Positions 17,172 to 26,031 are shown, counted from the first letter of the stretch. The stretch: 26,268 nucleotides of DNA from Atopobiaceae bacterium UBA1367 (GCA_002305995.1 DBRN01000014.1:17811-44078), one strand, 5' to 3'. Notes: generated by a model not told the origin, from the sequence alone. Translations and numbers: made by a program.

Positions 17172-18776
17172 GTGGCTACGACAAACGAATCCATCATGGC
17201 CTCGTCCATCATGAGGACGCTGCGCAGCAGGCTTGCCGAGATGCGGCTCAAGCCCGAGACGCACGAGGCCGCCCCGGTCATCGAGGTGGGGGACGGCATC
17301 GCGCACGTCGCCGGCCTCAAGACCGCCATGTCGGGCGAGCTGCTGCGGCTGACCAGCTCCGCCACGGGCAGGAGCGTGTACGGGCTTGCGCAGAACCTCG
17401 AGGAGGACGAGGTCGGCGTCGTGCTCTTCGGCGACGTCGACACCATCAAGGGGGGCGACGAGTGCCAGACCACCGGCCGCGTCATGAGCATCCCCGTCGG
17501 TCGCGAGATGCTTGGCCGAGTGGTCAACCCCCTGGGACAGCCCATCGACGGCATGGGCCCCATCACCACCACGCATCGGCGCCCCATCGAGTTCAAGGCT
17601 CCCGGCATCATGGAGCGCCAGCCGGTCTGCGAGCCCGTTCAGACGGGTCTCGTGGCCATCGACGCCATGGTTCCCATCGGCCGTGGCCAGCGCGAGCTGA
17701 TCATCGGCGACCGCAAGACGGGCAAGACCGCCATCGCCATCGACGCCATCATCAACCAGCGTGCCACCGATATGGTCTGCATCTACGTGGCCATCGGCCA
17801 GAAGGCATCCACGGTCGCCGCCATCCGCGAGACGCTCGACCGTCACGGCGTGCTCGACAAGACGATCATCGTCTCCGCCACCGCCGCCGACTCCGCGCCC
17901 CTGCAGTACATCGCCCCCATGGCGGGTGCGGCGATAGGGGAGTTCTTCATGTACAACGACGCCCAGGGCAACCCGGCGGATGCCGAGCACCCTGGTGGCC
18001 ACGTGCTTGTCATCTACGACGACCTCTCCAAGCAGGCGGTCGCGTACCGTCAGATGTCGCTGACGCTGCACCGCCCGCCAGGGCGCGAGGCCTATCCTGG
18101 CGACATCTTCTACCTGCACTCCCGCCTTCTGGAGCGCGCCGTCAAGATGAGCGACGAGAACGGCGGCGGCTCGATGACGGCTCTCCCGATCATCGAGACG
18201 CAGGAGGGCGACGTCTCGGCCTACATCCCAACCAACGTCATCTCCATCACTGACGGCCAGATCTACCTGCAGTCCAACCTCTTCTTCCAGGGGCAGCGCC
18301 CTGCGGTGGACGTGGGCATCTCGGTGTCGCGCGTGGGAGGCGCCGCGCAGCTCGCGGCCATGAAGCAGGTCGCGGGCACGTTGCGCCTCGACCTTGCGAG
18401 CTATCGTGAGAAGCAGGCCTTCGCGCAGTTCGGGTCGGACCTTGACGAGGCCACGCAGTACCAGCTGACCCACGGCGCCCACATGACGGAGCTGCTCAAG
18501 CAGAGGCGCTACGCCGCCCTCGACGTCGCCGACCAGGTCATCGCGATCTTCGCGGCACGGGAGAACTATCTCGATGACCTCGAGCTCGACCAAGTCGTCG
18601 ACTTTCGCGACGGACTGGCCCAGTTCATGTCGGACCGCCATCCCGAGCTGCGCGAGGAGGTGCGCGCGGGCAAGATCTCGGAGGCGCTCTCCGAGAGGCT
18701 GAAGACCGCGATCACCGAGTTCAAGGGCGGCTTCGTCTCCGACGGCAGCGCCGATGGCGCCGCCGCGAAAGCGTAA
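17172..18776 (+). CDS. atpA: ATP synthase F1 subunit alpha
   Basis: This is the non-catalytic nucleotide-binding subunit of F1. The 534 residues include the N-terminal beta-barrel (VIEVGDGIAHVAGL), the P-loop GDRKTGKT (residues 179-186), the VYVAIGQK-like IYVAIGQKAST, YDDLSKQAVAYRQMSLTLHRPPGREAYPGD, and the alpha signature ending SISVSRVGGAAQ-like (ISVSRVGGAAQL). The start is GTG 17172, immediately after the atpH stop, with a G-run about 10 bases upstream; an internal ATG at 17196 is the alternative. The C-terminus carries a short alanine-rich tail. Confidence 0.98.
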   Translation: MATTNESIMASSIMRTLRSRLAEMRLKPETHEAAPVIEVGDGIAHVAGLKTAMSGELLRLTSSATGRSVYGLAQNLEEDEVGVVLFGDVDTIKGGDECQTTGRVMSIPVGREMLGRVVNPLGQPIDGMGPITTTHRRPIEFKAPGIMERQPVCEPVQTGLVAIDAMVPIGRGQRELIIGDRKTGKTAIAIDAIINQRATDMVCIYVAIGQKASTVAAIRETLDRHGVLDKTIIVSATAADSAPLQYIAPMAGAAIGEFFMYNDAQGNPADAEHPGGHVLVIYDDLSKQAVAYRQMSLTLHRPPGREAYPGDIFYLHSRLLERAVKMSDENGGGSMTALPIIETQEGDVSAYIPTNVISITDGQIYLQSNLFFQGQRPAVDVGISVSRVGGAAQLAAMKQVAGTLRLDLASYREKQAFAQFGSDLDEATQYQLTHGAHMTELLKQRRYAALDVADQVIAIFAARENYLDDLELDQVVDFRDGLAQFMSDRHPELREEVRAGKISEALSERLKTAITEFKGGFVSDGSADGAAAKA

Positions 18777-18788
18777 GGGCGGCACCAC

Positions 18789-19703
18789 ATGGCCAACCTT
18801 CGCGAGATAAAGGGACGCATCGACTCGGTTACGAGCACCATGCAGGTCACGCGCACGATGGAGATGATCTCCACGGCAAAAATCCGCAGGGCGCTCGACC
18901 GCGCACAGGAGGCGGAGCCCTACAAGGACGCCATCACTCGCATGCTCTCCAACGTCGCCAGCGCCGGCTTCGACTCCTCCCAGCCGCTCCTGCAACCGCG
19001 CACCGAGGAGCGCCATGTGCTCTTCATCCTGATCGCGTCCGACCGCGGCATGGCGGGGGGCTTCAACATCGTGCCCCAGCGCCAAGTGCAGCATGAGATG
19101 GAGCGACTGGCGGAGCGGGGCGTCACGTCCGAGCTGATCACCTGCGGCAAGAAGCCCACCGAGTACTTCTCGTATCGCGGCGTCCAGCCCGTCCTGTCGT
19201 TCGTGGACTCGTCCTCCGAGCCGACGATGGACGAGGCCGACCGCATCGCGTCGTACATCATCGACGGCTATGCCGACGGCGACATCGATCGCGTGATGCT
19301 CTACTACAGCCACGCACGCAACCGCGTCGACCAGGTTCAGGTCATCGAGCAGCTGCTGCCCCTCTCGTCGAAGGAGCTCACGCTGCCCAACAAGCCTCGC
19401 ACGAGCGAGGCCACCACCATCGTCGAGCACGAGGCCCTCACCCAGTACCGGTTCGACCCCTCGGCACGCGAGGTGCTGGGCTACCTGATGCCCGCCTACA
19501 TCAGGACGGTCATCTACCACGCGCTGCTCGACTCGGCCGCTGCCGAGCACGGCGCCCGTCGTCGTGCCATGCAGTCGGCCACCGACAACGCACAGGAAGT
19601 CATCGCATCGCTGAGCCGCACGTACAACCGCGAGCGGCAGGGCTCCATCACCACAGAGCTCAACGAGATCATCGGCGGCGCGTCCGCATTGGAGGACAAG
19701 TAA
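18789..19703 (+). CDS. atpG: ATP synthase F1 subunit gamma
   Basis: This is the central rotor shaft of F1. At 304 residues it has the paired terminal helices that form the shaft (LREIKGRIDSVTSTMQVTRTMEMISTAKIRRA at the start; ARRRAMQSATDNAQEVIASLSRTYNRERQGSITTELNEIIGGA at the end). The central Rossmann-like domain has ASDRGMAGGFN, where many homologues have SDRGLCGG. Start ATG 18789 is 12 bases after atpA with a modest GGGCGG ribosome-binding site. Its TAA overlaps the atpD ATG by one base (TAATG). Confidence 0.97.
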   Translation: MANLREIKGRIDSVTSTMQVTRTMEMISTAKIRRALDRAQEAEPYKDAITRMLSNVASAGFDSSQPLLQPRTEERHVLFILIASDRGMAGGFNIVPQRQVQHEMERLAERGVTSELITCGKKPTEYFSYRGVQPVLSFVDSSSEPTMDEADRIASYIIDGYADGDIDRVMLYYSHARNRVDQVQVIEQLLPLSSKELTLPNKPRTSEATTIVEHEALTQYRFDPSAREVLGYLMPAYIRTVIYHALLDSAAAEHGARRRAMQSATDNAQEVIASLSRTYNRERQGSITTELNEIIGGASALEDK

Positions 19704-21187
19704 TGGCTACACAGCAGACTGACGAGCTTGGTTCGCTCGAGCGGGCGGCCATGAAGCTGCTCAACAGGAGTGCTGGCACAGGCACGATCGTGCGCATCGT
19801 CGGCCCGGTGGTCGACGTGCGCTTCGACGATCGGGTGCCTGCCATCTATTCGGCCCTCAAGGTGGACATCGACACGCCGGTCGGTCACGTGAGCACCGTC
19901 CTCGAGGTCGAGTCGCAGCTTCCGGGCAACATCGTCCGAACGGTCGCCATGTCATCGACCGACGGCCTGCAGCGTGGGCTGAAGGTCACCGACACCGGCG
20001 CTCCCATGATGATGCCGGTCGGCCAGGCGACCCTCGGTCGCGTCTGGAACGTCATGGGCGAGCCCGTGGACGGCAAGGGGATGCCCGAGCACGTTCAGTT
20101 CTACCCCATCCACCACCCGGCGCCCTCCTTCGAGGAGCTCACGACCCAGACCGAGATCTTCGAGACGGGCATCAAGGCCATCGACCTGCTCGAACCCTAT
20201 GTCCGTGGCGGCAAGACGGGCCTGTTCGGTGGCGCCGGGGTGGGCAAGACGGTCCTCATCCAGGAGCTTATCAACAACCTGGCCCAGGAGCACGGCGGCA
20301 CGTCGGTCTTCACGGGCGTGGGCGAGCGCACCCGCGAGGGAACGGACCTCTATCTCGAGATGACCGAGTCGGGCGTCATCAACAAGACCTGCCTGGTGTA
20401 TGGCCAGATGAACGAGCCGCCAGGGGCGCGCCTGCGCGTCGGCCTCGCCGGCCTGACCACGGCCGAGTACTTCCGCGACCAGGGTCAGGACGTGCTCCTG
20501 TTCATAGACAACATCTTCCGCTTCTCCCAGGCGGGCTCCGAGGTCTCGGCGCTGCTTGGCCGCATGCCCTCCGCCGTGGGCTATCAGCCCACGCTGGCAA
20601 CCGAGATGGGCGACCTGCAGGAGCGCATCACCTCCACGCGCGAGGGTTCGATCACCTCGGTGCAGGCGGTCTACGTCCCCGCAGACGACCTCACCGACCC
20701 TGCCCCGGCAACCACCTTCACGCATCTCGACGCAACGACGGTCCTCTCGCGCTCCATCACCGAGCTGGGCATCTACCCGGCGGTCGATCCGCTTGCCAGC
20801 TCGTCAGGCGCCCTCGATCCCGAGATCGTGGGCGAGGAGCACTATCGCGTTGCCGAGAAGACGCAGGAGATCCTGCAGCAGTACTCCGACCTGCAGGACA
20901 TCATCGCCATCCTGGGCATGGACGAGCTCTCCGAGGAGCAGCAGCTGGTGGTCTCTCGCGCGCGCAAGATCCAGCAGTTCCTCTCGCAGTCGTTCCACGT
21001 GGCCGAGAAGTTCACGGGCAACCCCGGTGCCTACGTGCGCGTCGAGGAGACGGTGCGCTCCTTTGCCGCAATCGTCGACGGTGCGTGCGACGACCTTCCC
21101 GAGCAGGCGTTTCGCTATGCGAGCACCATTGACGACGTGCGCGAGCGCGCCCGCAGCATGGCTGCGGGCAACGACGGGACGAGGTAG
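19703..21187 (+). CDS. atpD: ATP synthase F1 subunit beta
   Basis: This is the catalytic subunit of F1. The 494 residues include the P-loop GGAGVGKT (176-183), the VGERTREG glutamate loop, VYGQMNEPPGARLRV, LLFIDNIFRFSQAGSEVSALLGRMPSAVGYQP, the family signature PAVDPLASSS, and the DELSEEQ motif that contacts gamma. About 22 residues precede the usual start of the beta barrel (GTIVRIVGPVVDV). GGAGG near the end of atpG supports ATG 19703; the TAATG overlap couples it to atpG. Confidence 0.98.
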   Translation: MATQQTDELGSLERAAMKLLNRSAGTGTIVRIVGPVVDVRFDDRVPAIYSALKVDIDTPVGHVSTVLEVESQLPGNIVRTVAMSSTDGLQRGLKVTDTGAPMMMPVGQATLGRVWNVMGEPVDGKGMPEHVQFYPIHHPAPSFEELTTQTEIFETGIKAIDLLEPYVRGGKTGLFGGAGVGKTVLIQELINNLAQEHGGTSVFTGVGERTREGTDLYLEMTESGVINKTCLVYGQMNEPPGARLRVGLAGLTTAEYFRDQGQDVLLFIDNIFRFSQAGSEVSALLGRMPSAVGYQPTLATEMGDLQERITSTREGSITSVQAVYVPADDLTDPAPATTFTHLDATTVLSRSITELGIYPAVDPLASSSGALDPEIVGEEHYRVAEKTQEILQQYSDLQDIIAILGMDELSEEQQLVVSRARKIQQFLSQSFHVAEKFTGNPGAYVRVEETVRSFAAIVDGACDDLPEQAFRYASTIDDVRERARSMAAGNDGTR

Positions 21188-21195
21188 GGACCGGC

Positions 21196-21612
21196 ATGGC
21201 TGAGATCGTCTGCCAGTTCGTCAGGCCCGACCGCCTCCTGTTCGAGGGCTCGGTCGCCAGCCTCGTGCTCGTGACGGCAACGGGTGAGATGGGGGTGTGG
21301 CCCGGGCATTCGCCCGAGATCTGCGCCTTGGGCGATGGCGTGGTGCGCCTGCACGCGCTGCCCGAGGATGGCGGCGGCACCACCAAGGTCATCGTCTCCG
21401 GTGGGTATGCCGAGGTCAACCCACAGCGCGTCATCATCCTGGCGAACCATGCCCGGCGCTCTGACGACATCGAGCCGGACGTGGTGCGAGAGACTCGTGA
21501 GAAGGCCATGGCCTCGCGCGACGCCCTGCACGAGGATGACGGCCGTCGTGCATACTATGATAACAAGATCGCATGGTGCGACCTGCTCCTGCGGCACGCG
21601 GAGGACGAGTAG
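21196..21612 (+). CDS. atpC: ATP synthase F1 subunit epsilon
   Basis: Epsilon links gamma to the c-ring and can inhibit ATP hydrolysis. The 138-residue protein begins with the N-terminal beta sandwich (EIVCQFVRPDRLLFEG, GEMGVWPGHSPEICALGDGVV, VSGGYAEVNPQRVIILANHA) and ends in a two-helix segment (about 95-136). It is 8 bases after atpD. The C-terminal helices lack a clearly recognisable ATP-binding signature by eye. A gap of 84 bases with no obvious terminator leads to murA. Confidence 0.95.
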   Translation: MAEIVCQFVRPDRLLFEGSVASLVLVTATGEMGVWPGHSPEICALGDGVVRLHALPEDGGGTTKVIVSGGYAEVNPQRVIILANHARRSDDIEPDVVRETREKAMASRDALHEDDGRRAYYDNKIAWCDLLLRHAEDE

Positions 21613-21696
21613 CCGGGAGCAGCTGGAACAAGGTGTCGGGACGGCCGCAGGGGAAGGGCTCCCCGCTTGCCGTGCCGAGGCAGACGGGAGGGCATT

Positions 21697-22974
21697 TTGG
21701 ACGTCATTCGCATCGAGGGGGGCCATCGCGTCGAGGGCGTGGTCAAGGTCGAGGGCGCCAAGAACTCGGCGCTCAAGCTCATGGCCGCAACCATCCTGGC
21801 CCCTGGTGTGAACACGCTCACCAACGTTCCCAACATCGCCGACGTGCACGTGATGGGCAAGGTGCTCAAGCGCCTTGGCGCATCCATCGAGGTCCTCGAC
21901 GAGCACACCCTCCAGATCGACACCTCTGCCGTCGACAGCTGGGTGACCCCCTACCAGCTGGTGGCGCAGATGCGTGCCTCGACGGCCGTCCTTGGCCCGC
22001 TGCTGGCGCGCTTTGGCTGTGCGACCGTGGCCATGCCGGGTGGCTGCAACATCGGTGCGCGCAAGATCGACATGCACATCCTTGGCCTCCAGGCGCTGGG
22101 GGTCGAGTTCGACCTCGATCACGGCGATATCAACGCCACCACGCCGCACGGCCTGGTGGGGGCCACCGTGACGCTTGACTTTGCCAGCGTTGGGGCGACA
22201 GAGAACCTGATGATGGCCTCGGTGCATGCAGACGGCGTGACGGTCATCGACAACGCCGCGCGCGAGCCCGAGATCGTCGACCTGGCAAACCTGCTCAACG
22301 AGATGGGGGCCAGGATCCGCGGGGCCGGGTCTCCGGTGATCGAGATCGAGGGCGTGAGCGAGCTGCGCCCCGTGACGCACGAGGTCGTCGGGGACCGCAT
22401 CGAGGCGGGGACCTTCATAGCGACGGCCGGCCTGGTCGGGCACCCGGTTGAGGTTCGTGGCTTCGATCCGGCGCACCTTGGCCTGGTGCTGCGCAAGTAC
22501 GAGCAGATGGGCATCCGCATCGAGCGCTCCGCGCGAAGCGTGCGCGCATGGCGCGAGGGGTCGCTTGCCACCGTCGACATCCAGACGCTCCCCTTCCCAG
22601 GCTTCCCGACCGACATGCAGGCGCAGACGATGTGTCTGCTCGCCCTCGGTTCGGGGTCGTGCGTCGTCACCGAGAACGTCTTCGAGAACCGGTTCATGTT
22701 CGCCAGCGAGCTGCAGCGCATGGGCGCCGACATCCGCATCGAGGGGCACCATGCCATCGTCCATGGGGTGAGCGGCCTCTCTGGGGCCGAGGTCAGGTCC
22801 CCTGACCTGCGCGGCGGGGCAGCGCTCGTCATGGCCGGCCTTGTGGCGGATGGCGTCACGGTGATCTCGGACATCCACCACATCGACCGCGGCTACGAGT
22901 GCTTCGTCGAGAAGCTGCAGACGCTCGGCGCACACGTCGAGCGCGCGACCGTCCCCGACGCGCCCGAGGCGTAG
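21697..22974 (+). CDS. murA: UDP-N-acetylglucosamine 1-carboxyvinyltransferase
   Basis: MurA transfers enolpyruvate from PEP to UDP-GlcNAc, the first committed step of peptidoglycan synthesis and the fosfomycin target. It has 425 residues from a TTG start at 21697, placed by GGGAGGG ending 4 bases upstream and by the family N-terminus (DVIRIEGG). Motifs are VEGAKNSALKLMAA (active-site Lys-Asn), MPGGCNIGARKIDMHI with the PEP-binding Cys117 (fosfomycin-sensitive type), and FPGFPTDMQAQTMCL. The C-terminus has LRGGAALVMAGLVADG. A murA gene after atpC is also known from some Firmicutes. Its position suggests co-transcription with the atp genes. Confidence 0.96.
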   Translation: MDVIRIEGGHRVEGVVKVEGAKNSALKLMAATILAPGVNTLTNVPNIADVHVMGKVLKRLGASIEVLDEHTLQIDTSAVDSWVTPYQLVAQMRASTAVLGPLLARFGCATVAMPGGCNIGARKIDMHILGLQALGVEFDLDHGDINATTPHGLVGATVTLDFASVGATENLMMASVHADGVTVIDNAAREPEIVDLANLLNEMGARIRGAGSPVIEIEGVSELRPVTHEVVGDRIEAGTFIATAGLVGHPVEVRGFDPAHLGLVLRKYEQMGIRIERSARSVRAWREGSLATVDIQTLPFPGFPTDMQAQTMCLLALGSGSCVVTENVFENRFMFASELQRMGADIRIEGHHAIVHGVSGLSGAEVRSPDLRGGAALVMAGLVADGVTVISDIHHIDRGYECFVEKLQTLGAHVERATVPDAPEA

Positions 22975-23010
22975 ACGCACCCATCGCCGCGATCGCCTGC
23001 CTCACGGGGC

Positions 23011-23040
23011 TTGCGGCCGCGCGTGGGTTTTGGGTACAAA
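23011..23040 (+). promoter_or_regulatory. Possible promoter of the DtxR-type gene
   Basis: TTGCGG (23011-23016) and TACAAA (23035-23040) are 18 bases apart in the 121-base gap after murA. Half of each hexamer matches the consensus. No clear operator dyad is visible here. Confidence 0.35.
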
Positions 23041-23095
23041 CTGAGTAGCAGGCATCGACTTCGTTGTTGCAGGGACGCCGGGAGGACCTTCCACT

Positions 23096-23518
23096 ATGCC
23101 CAAGACCGACACGCACGGCCCCAACAGCCTGAGCATGGCAAGCGAGGACTACCTGGAGTCCATCTACCGCATCATGGTCGAGCAGGACGCCTTTGATGGG
23201 GGGATCAGGTCGGTGGACGTTGCCGAGCAGCTGGGCGTCTCGAAGGCCAGCGTCAACAAGGCCCTCGCCACGCTCAAGGAGCGCGGCATGGTCGAGCAGA
23301 CCCGCTACGGGCGCGTGACCCTCACCGGCTCTGGCAGGGAGTACGGCAAGGACGTGTGGCACCGCCATCGCACCTTGCGCCTGTTTCTCATCAAGGAGCT
23401 CGGCGTCGACGAGGAGACCGCCGACGCCGAGGCCTGCCTGATGGAGCACGACCTCTCCGCAGACACGATGCGCCGTTGGTGCGAGTACCTGGAGCGTCAC
23501 GGCGCTGCCATCGATTAG
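23096..23518 (+). CDS. DtxR/MntR-family metal-dependent transcriptional repressor
   Basis: This family binds Fe2+ or Mn2+ and represses metal-uptake genes. The 140-residue protein has the N-terminal winged helix-turn-helix (SMASEDYLESIYRI, SVDVAEQLGVSKASVNKALATLKERGMVEQ). The dimerisation/metal domain has HRTLRLFLIKELGVDEETADAEACLMEHDLS. C114, E117 and H118 match the C-x2-E-H metal ligands of DtxR. There is no C-terminal SH3-like domain, as in the short MntR-like members. The metal cannot be decided from sequence alone. GGGAGG lies 10 bases before the ATG. No transporter gene is adjacent. Confidence 0.9.
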   Translation: MPKTDTHGPNSLSMASEDYLESIYRIMVEQDAFDGGIRSVDVAEQLGVSKASVNKALATLKERGMVEQTRYGRVTLTGSGREYGKDVWHRHRTLRLFLIKELGVDEETADAEACLMEHDLSADTMRRWCEYLERHGAAID

Positions 23519-23570
23519 GCCCTGTAGGGGGTCGGCCCGCCCCTTCGCGGTTCTGCCGTCTCTGGGAAGA

Positions 23571-23601
23571 TTGCCGCCGAACCGTAGGCGACGGGTATGC
23601 T
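23571..23601 (+). promoter_or_regulatory. Possible galU promoter
   Basis: TTGCCG (23571-23576) and TATGCT (23596-23601) are 19 bases apart, upstream of a leader of about 37 nt to galU. The spacing is longer than ideal. Confidence 0.3.
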
Positions 23602-23644
23602 TAGTGAGGCGTAGCCCCAACATCCAATTTGCTGGAGGTATCCG

Positions 23645-24550
23645 ATGAAGGCCATCATTCCCGCCGCAGGTCTTGGCACCCGCTTCCTTCCTGCCACCAA
23701 ATGCACCGCAAAGGAGCTCCTGCCCGTTCTTGACAAGCCGGTCATCCAGTACGTGGTGGAGGAAGCGCTCGAGCCTGACGGCGTCGACGGCGTGATCATC
23801 GTCAACTCACGCGAGAAGCCCGAGATAGAGCGCTACTTCAGCGTCGACGGGGCTTTCGAGGAGATGCTGCGCTCCCACGGGAAGGCAGCCCTCGCCGACG
23901 TCGTGCACGCCTCGTCCAGCCTGCCCGTCTCCTTCGTCTACCAGGACGAGCCGCTCGGCCTGGGCCATGCGGTGCACTGCGCTGCCGAGAAGGTCGGCGA
24001 CGAGCCCTTCTTCGTCCTGCTCGGCGACTACTTCGTGCCGGATCGCCAGATGTGCGTGAACATGGCGCGCGTCTCCAAAGCGCATGGTGACGCGTCGGTC
24101 ATCGCCGTTGCCCCCGTGCCCGCAGATCAGGTGAGCCGCTATGGCATCATCGGCGGGGAGTGCGTGGGCAGCCTGCCGGGCAGTGACGCAGAGGGCGAGC
24201 GGGAGGGCGCCGTGTGGAAGGTGAGCGGGCTCGTCGAGAAGCCCGCTCCCGAGGAAGCCCCATCCCATCTGTTCATCGTCGGCCGCTACCTGCTCTCCCC
24301 CCGCATCATGAGCCTGCTCGCGTCGCAAGGCGCCGGTGCCGGCGGCGAGATCCAGCTGACAGACTCCATGGAGCGCCTTCTCGAGACCGAGGAGATGTAT
24401 GCCCTGGTGGTCAATCCGGCAGACGGCTGCGACACCGGCACGCCTGCCGCATGGGCTGCGACCAACGCTCGCATGGCGCTGGGCGACGACGCCTATCGCG
24501 CTGCGTTCCTCGAAGAGCTTGGCGACGCGGCGGCGGGTCTCACCACATAG
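23645..24550 (+). CDS. galU: UTP-glucose-1-phosphate uridylyltransferase
   Basis: GalU makes UDP-glucose from UTP and glucose 1-phosphate for cell-surface polysaccharides and galactose metabolism. The 301 residues show the nucleotidyltransferase core: KAIIPAAGLGTRFLPATK at the start, KELLPVLDKPVIQYVVEEAL, the uridine-site QDEPLGLGHAVHCA, FFVLLGDYF, VEKPAPEEAPS, and GGEIQLTDSMERLL near the end. Most homologues read QPKEMLP where this has CTAKELLP; the catalytic lysine region is retained. GGAGG lies 6 bases upstream of the ATG. It is followed after 2 bases by a phosphohexomutase-like gene, which matches the metabolic step that supplies glucose 1-phosphate. Confidence 0.95.
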   Translation: MKAIIPAAGLGTRFLPATKCTAKELLPVLDKPVIQYVVEEALEPDGVDGVIIVNSREKPEIERYFSVDGAFEEMLRSHGKAALADVVHASSSLPVSFVYQDEPLGLGHAVHCAAEKVGDEPFFVLLGDYFVPDRQMCVNMARVSKAHGDASVIAVAPVPADQVSRYGIIGGECVGSLPGSDAEGEREGAVWKVSGLVEKPAPEEAPSHLFIVGRYLLSPRIMSLLASQGAGAGGEIQLTDSMERLLETEEMYALVVNPADGCDTGTPAAWAATNARMALGDDAYRAAFLEELGDAAAGLTT

Positions 24551-24552
24551 CG

Positions 24553-25947
24553 ATGGGCTATCTCCGCTTTGGCACACGTGGCTGGAGAGCGCGCGTCGAC
24601 CACGGCTTCGACGAGGCGAGCGTCGTGCGCATCGCGGCCGCGCTCGGCGCCGTCTGGGCGTCCCGCCACGAGGGGTCGACCATCCTCGTCGGCTACGACA
24701 CGCGCAGGGACTCCCAGAGCCTCGCGCTTGTCGCCGGCATGGTGATCGCGGCGCACGGGATGCGCGTGGTCGTCTCTCAGGAGGCATGCCCGACGCCCGC
24801 ATTGGCCTGGGCTGCGTCACGTGACCGATCCTGCGTCGGCGCGGTGATGGTCACGGCGGGCGACGCGCCCTACGAATACGGGGGAATCCTGGTGCGCCAG
24901 GGAGATGGCGGACCGATGGCCGCGTCGTTTGCCGCCGCTGTCGACCGGAGGATCGCGCGCGAACCCACGTCCGAGCGGGGTTCGGTCGAGTCTGCCCAGC
25001 TGTTGGCGACGTATGTTGACGCGCTGGCGCATCAGGCCGACACGGGCCTGATAGGGGGGCGAGGCCTCGGGATCGTCGTCGATCCCATGTATGGTGCGGG
25101 CAGCAGGTGGGTCGCCGACCTGCTCAGGCGGGTCGGGTGTGAGGTGACGGCCATACACGACGAGCCTGTGCCCGACTTCAGAGGGCTGCACCCGGATGCG
25201 CGTGAGCCTTGGGTCGACGAGTGCGAGCAGGCGGTGCTCGGCCACCATGCCGACCTAGGGCTTGTGCTCGATGGAGACTGCTCGCGGTGTGCGCTCATAG
25301 ACGCCTCCGGATCGATGCTCTCCCCACATGACCTGGCGCCGCTCGTCCTTGACCACCTTGTCGGGCAGCGAGGCAGGACCGGGCGCGTCGTTGCCACCGT
25401 CTCGAGCTCCGCCCGCATAGGTCGTCAGGCGCAGCGCCTCGGATGCGGGTTCACCATGGTGCCTGTCGGCTTCGAGTCCGTGTACCGGGAGCTTCAGGAA
25501 GGCGACGTGATCCTGGCCACGGACGAGCGCGGCGGCATCTGCGTTCCCGACCATGTGCCGGAGAGGGATGCCCCGCTGGGAAGCCTCATGCTGCTCGAGC
25601 TGCTTGCCGGGACAGGCGCCCGCCTCGATGAGCTCGTGCTCGACTGCGAGGGCCGCATCGGTGCCATGGAGTACGTCTCCCGCTCGCTGAGCCTCGACCC
25701 CGTAGGGGCCCTTCGTCTGCGCAACCTCCTGCCAGGACTCAATCCCCCCGTGGTGGCGGGGGAGCGTCCCGTCTCGGTGAGCCATGCCGACGGCCTGCGC
25801 ATCGAGATGCCCGACGGCTCCTGGGTCCTGCTGCGCGCCTCGCGCTCCTCGGCCGGGGCCTGCGCCTGCGCCGAGGCTCCCGACGCGCGCCGTGCCGACG
25901 CCCTGCTCGCCTGGGCCTGCGCCCTGGCCAAGGAGGGCCGTGCCTGA
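24553..25947 (+). CDS. Phosphohexomutase-family protein with degenerate active site
   Basis: The 464-residue protein has the overall sequence plan of alpha-D-phosphohexomutases (phosphoglucomutase/phosphomannomutase): YLRFGTRGWRA, TILVGYDTRRDSQSLA, CPTPALAWA, a domain 2 start IVVDPMYGAGSRW, and a C-terminal phosphate-binding-type region. The four signature loops are all altered. The phosphoserine loop TASHNP reads TAGDAP (Gly103 for Ser). The metal loop DGDADR reads DGDCSR (Ser244 for the third Asp). The sugar loop GEESG reads TDERG. The phosphate loop RPSGTEP reads RASRSSA (428-434). A catalytically dead or regulatory paralogue is likely. There is no ribosome-binding site; translation is probably coupled to galU, whose stop is 2 bases upstream. 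The family assignment is strong and the function unknown. Confidence 0.85.
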   Translation: MGYLRFGTRGWRARVDHGFDEASVVRIAAALGAVWASRHEGSTILVGYDTRRDSQSLALVAGMVIAAHGMRVVVSQEACPTPALAWAASRDRSCVGAVMVTAGDAPYEYGGILVRQGDGGPMAASFAAAVDRRIAREPTSERGSVESAQLLATYVDALAHQADTGLIGGRGLGIVVDPMYGAGSRWVADLLRRVGCEVTAIHDEPVPDFRGLHPDAREPWVDECEQAVLGHHADLGLVLDGDCSRCALIDASGSMLSPHDLAPLVLDHLVGQRGRTGRVVATVSSSARIGRQAQRLGCGFTMVPVGFESVYRELQEGDVILATDERGGICVPDHVPERDAPLGSLMLLELLAGTGARLDELVLDCEGRIGAMEYVSRSLSLDPVGALRLRNLLPGLNPPVVAGERPVSVSHADGLRIEMPDGSWVLLRASRSSAGACACAEAPDARRADALLAWACALAKEGRA

Positions 25948-25975
25948 CCCCGCCGCGGGCCCCGTGCGGCGGCCC

Positions 25976-26021
25976 GTGTGGAGGCTGTGTGGAGGCCCCG
26001 CGCCCCGCCCCCGCGCCCCGC
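25976..26021. repeat. Short tandem direct repeats upstream of the rRNA operon
   Basis: GTGTGGAGGC occurs twice (25976-25985 and 25987-25996). CCGCGCCCCGC then occurs twice (25998-26008 and 26011-26021). On the minus strand the second block has four runs of at least four G with loops of 3, 1 and 3 bases (25996-26019), a canonical G-quadruplex motif. Confidence 0.7.
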
Positions 26022-26031
26022 GCCCGGCGCG

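Noticed and set aside
17142..19550. Long open frame antisense to atpA/atpG (802 codons)
   Set aside because: Same GC-driven effect. Both sense genes are unmistakable and no ribosome-binding site or family motif is present.
21115..22980. Open frame antisense to murA and atpC (621 codons)
   Set aside because: It is a shadow of two certain sense genes, with biased composition and no recognisable domain.
25949..25976. Terminator after the mutase-like gene
   Set aside because: GC-rich self-complementary pieces (CGGGCC/GGCCCG) exist but overlap each other and lack any U-tract, so I could not define a convincing terminator.
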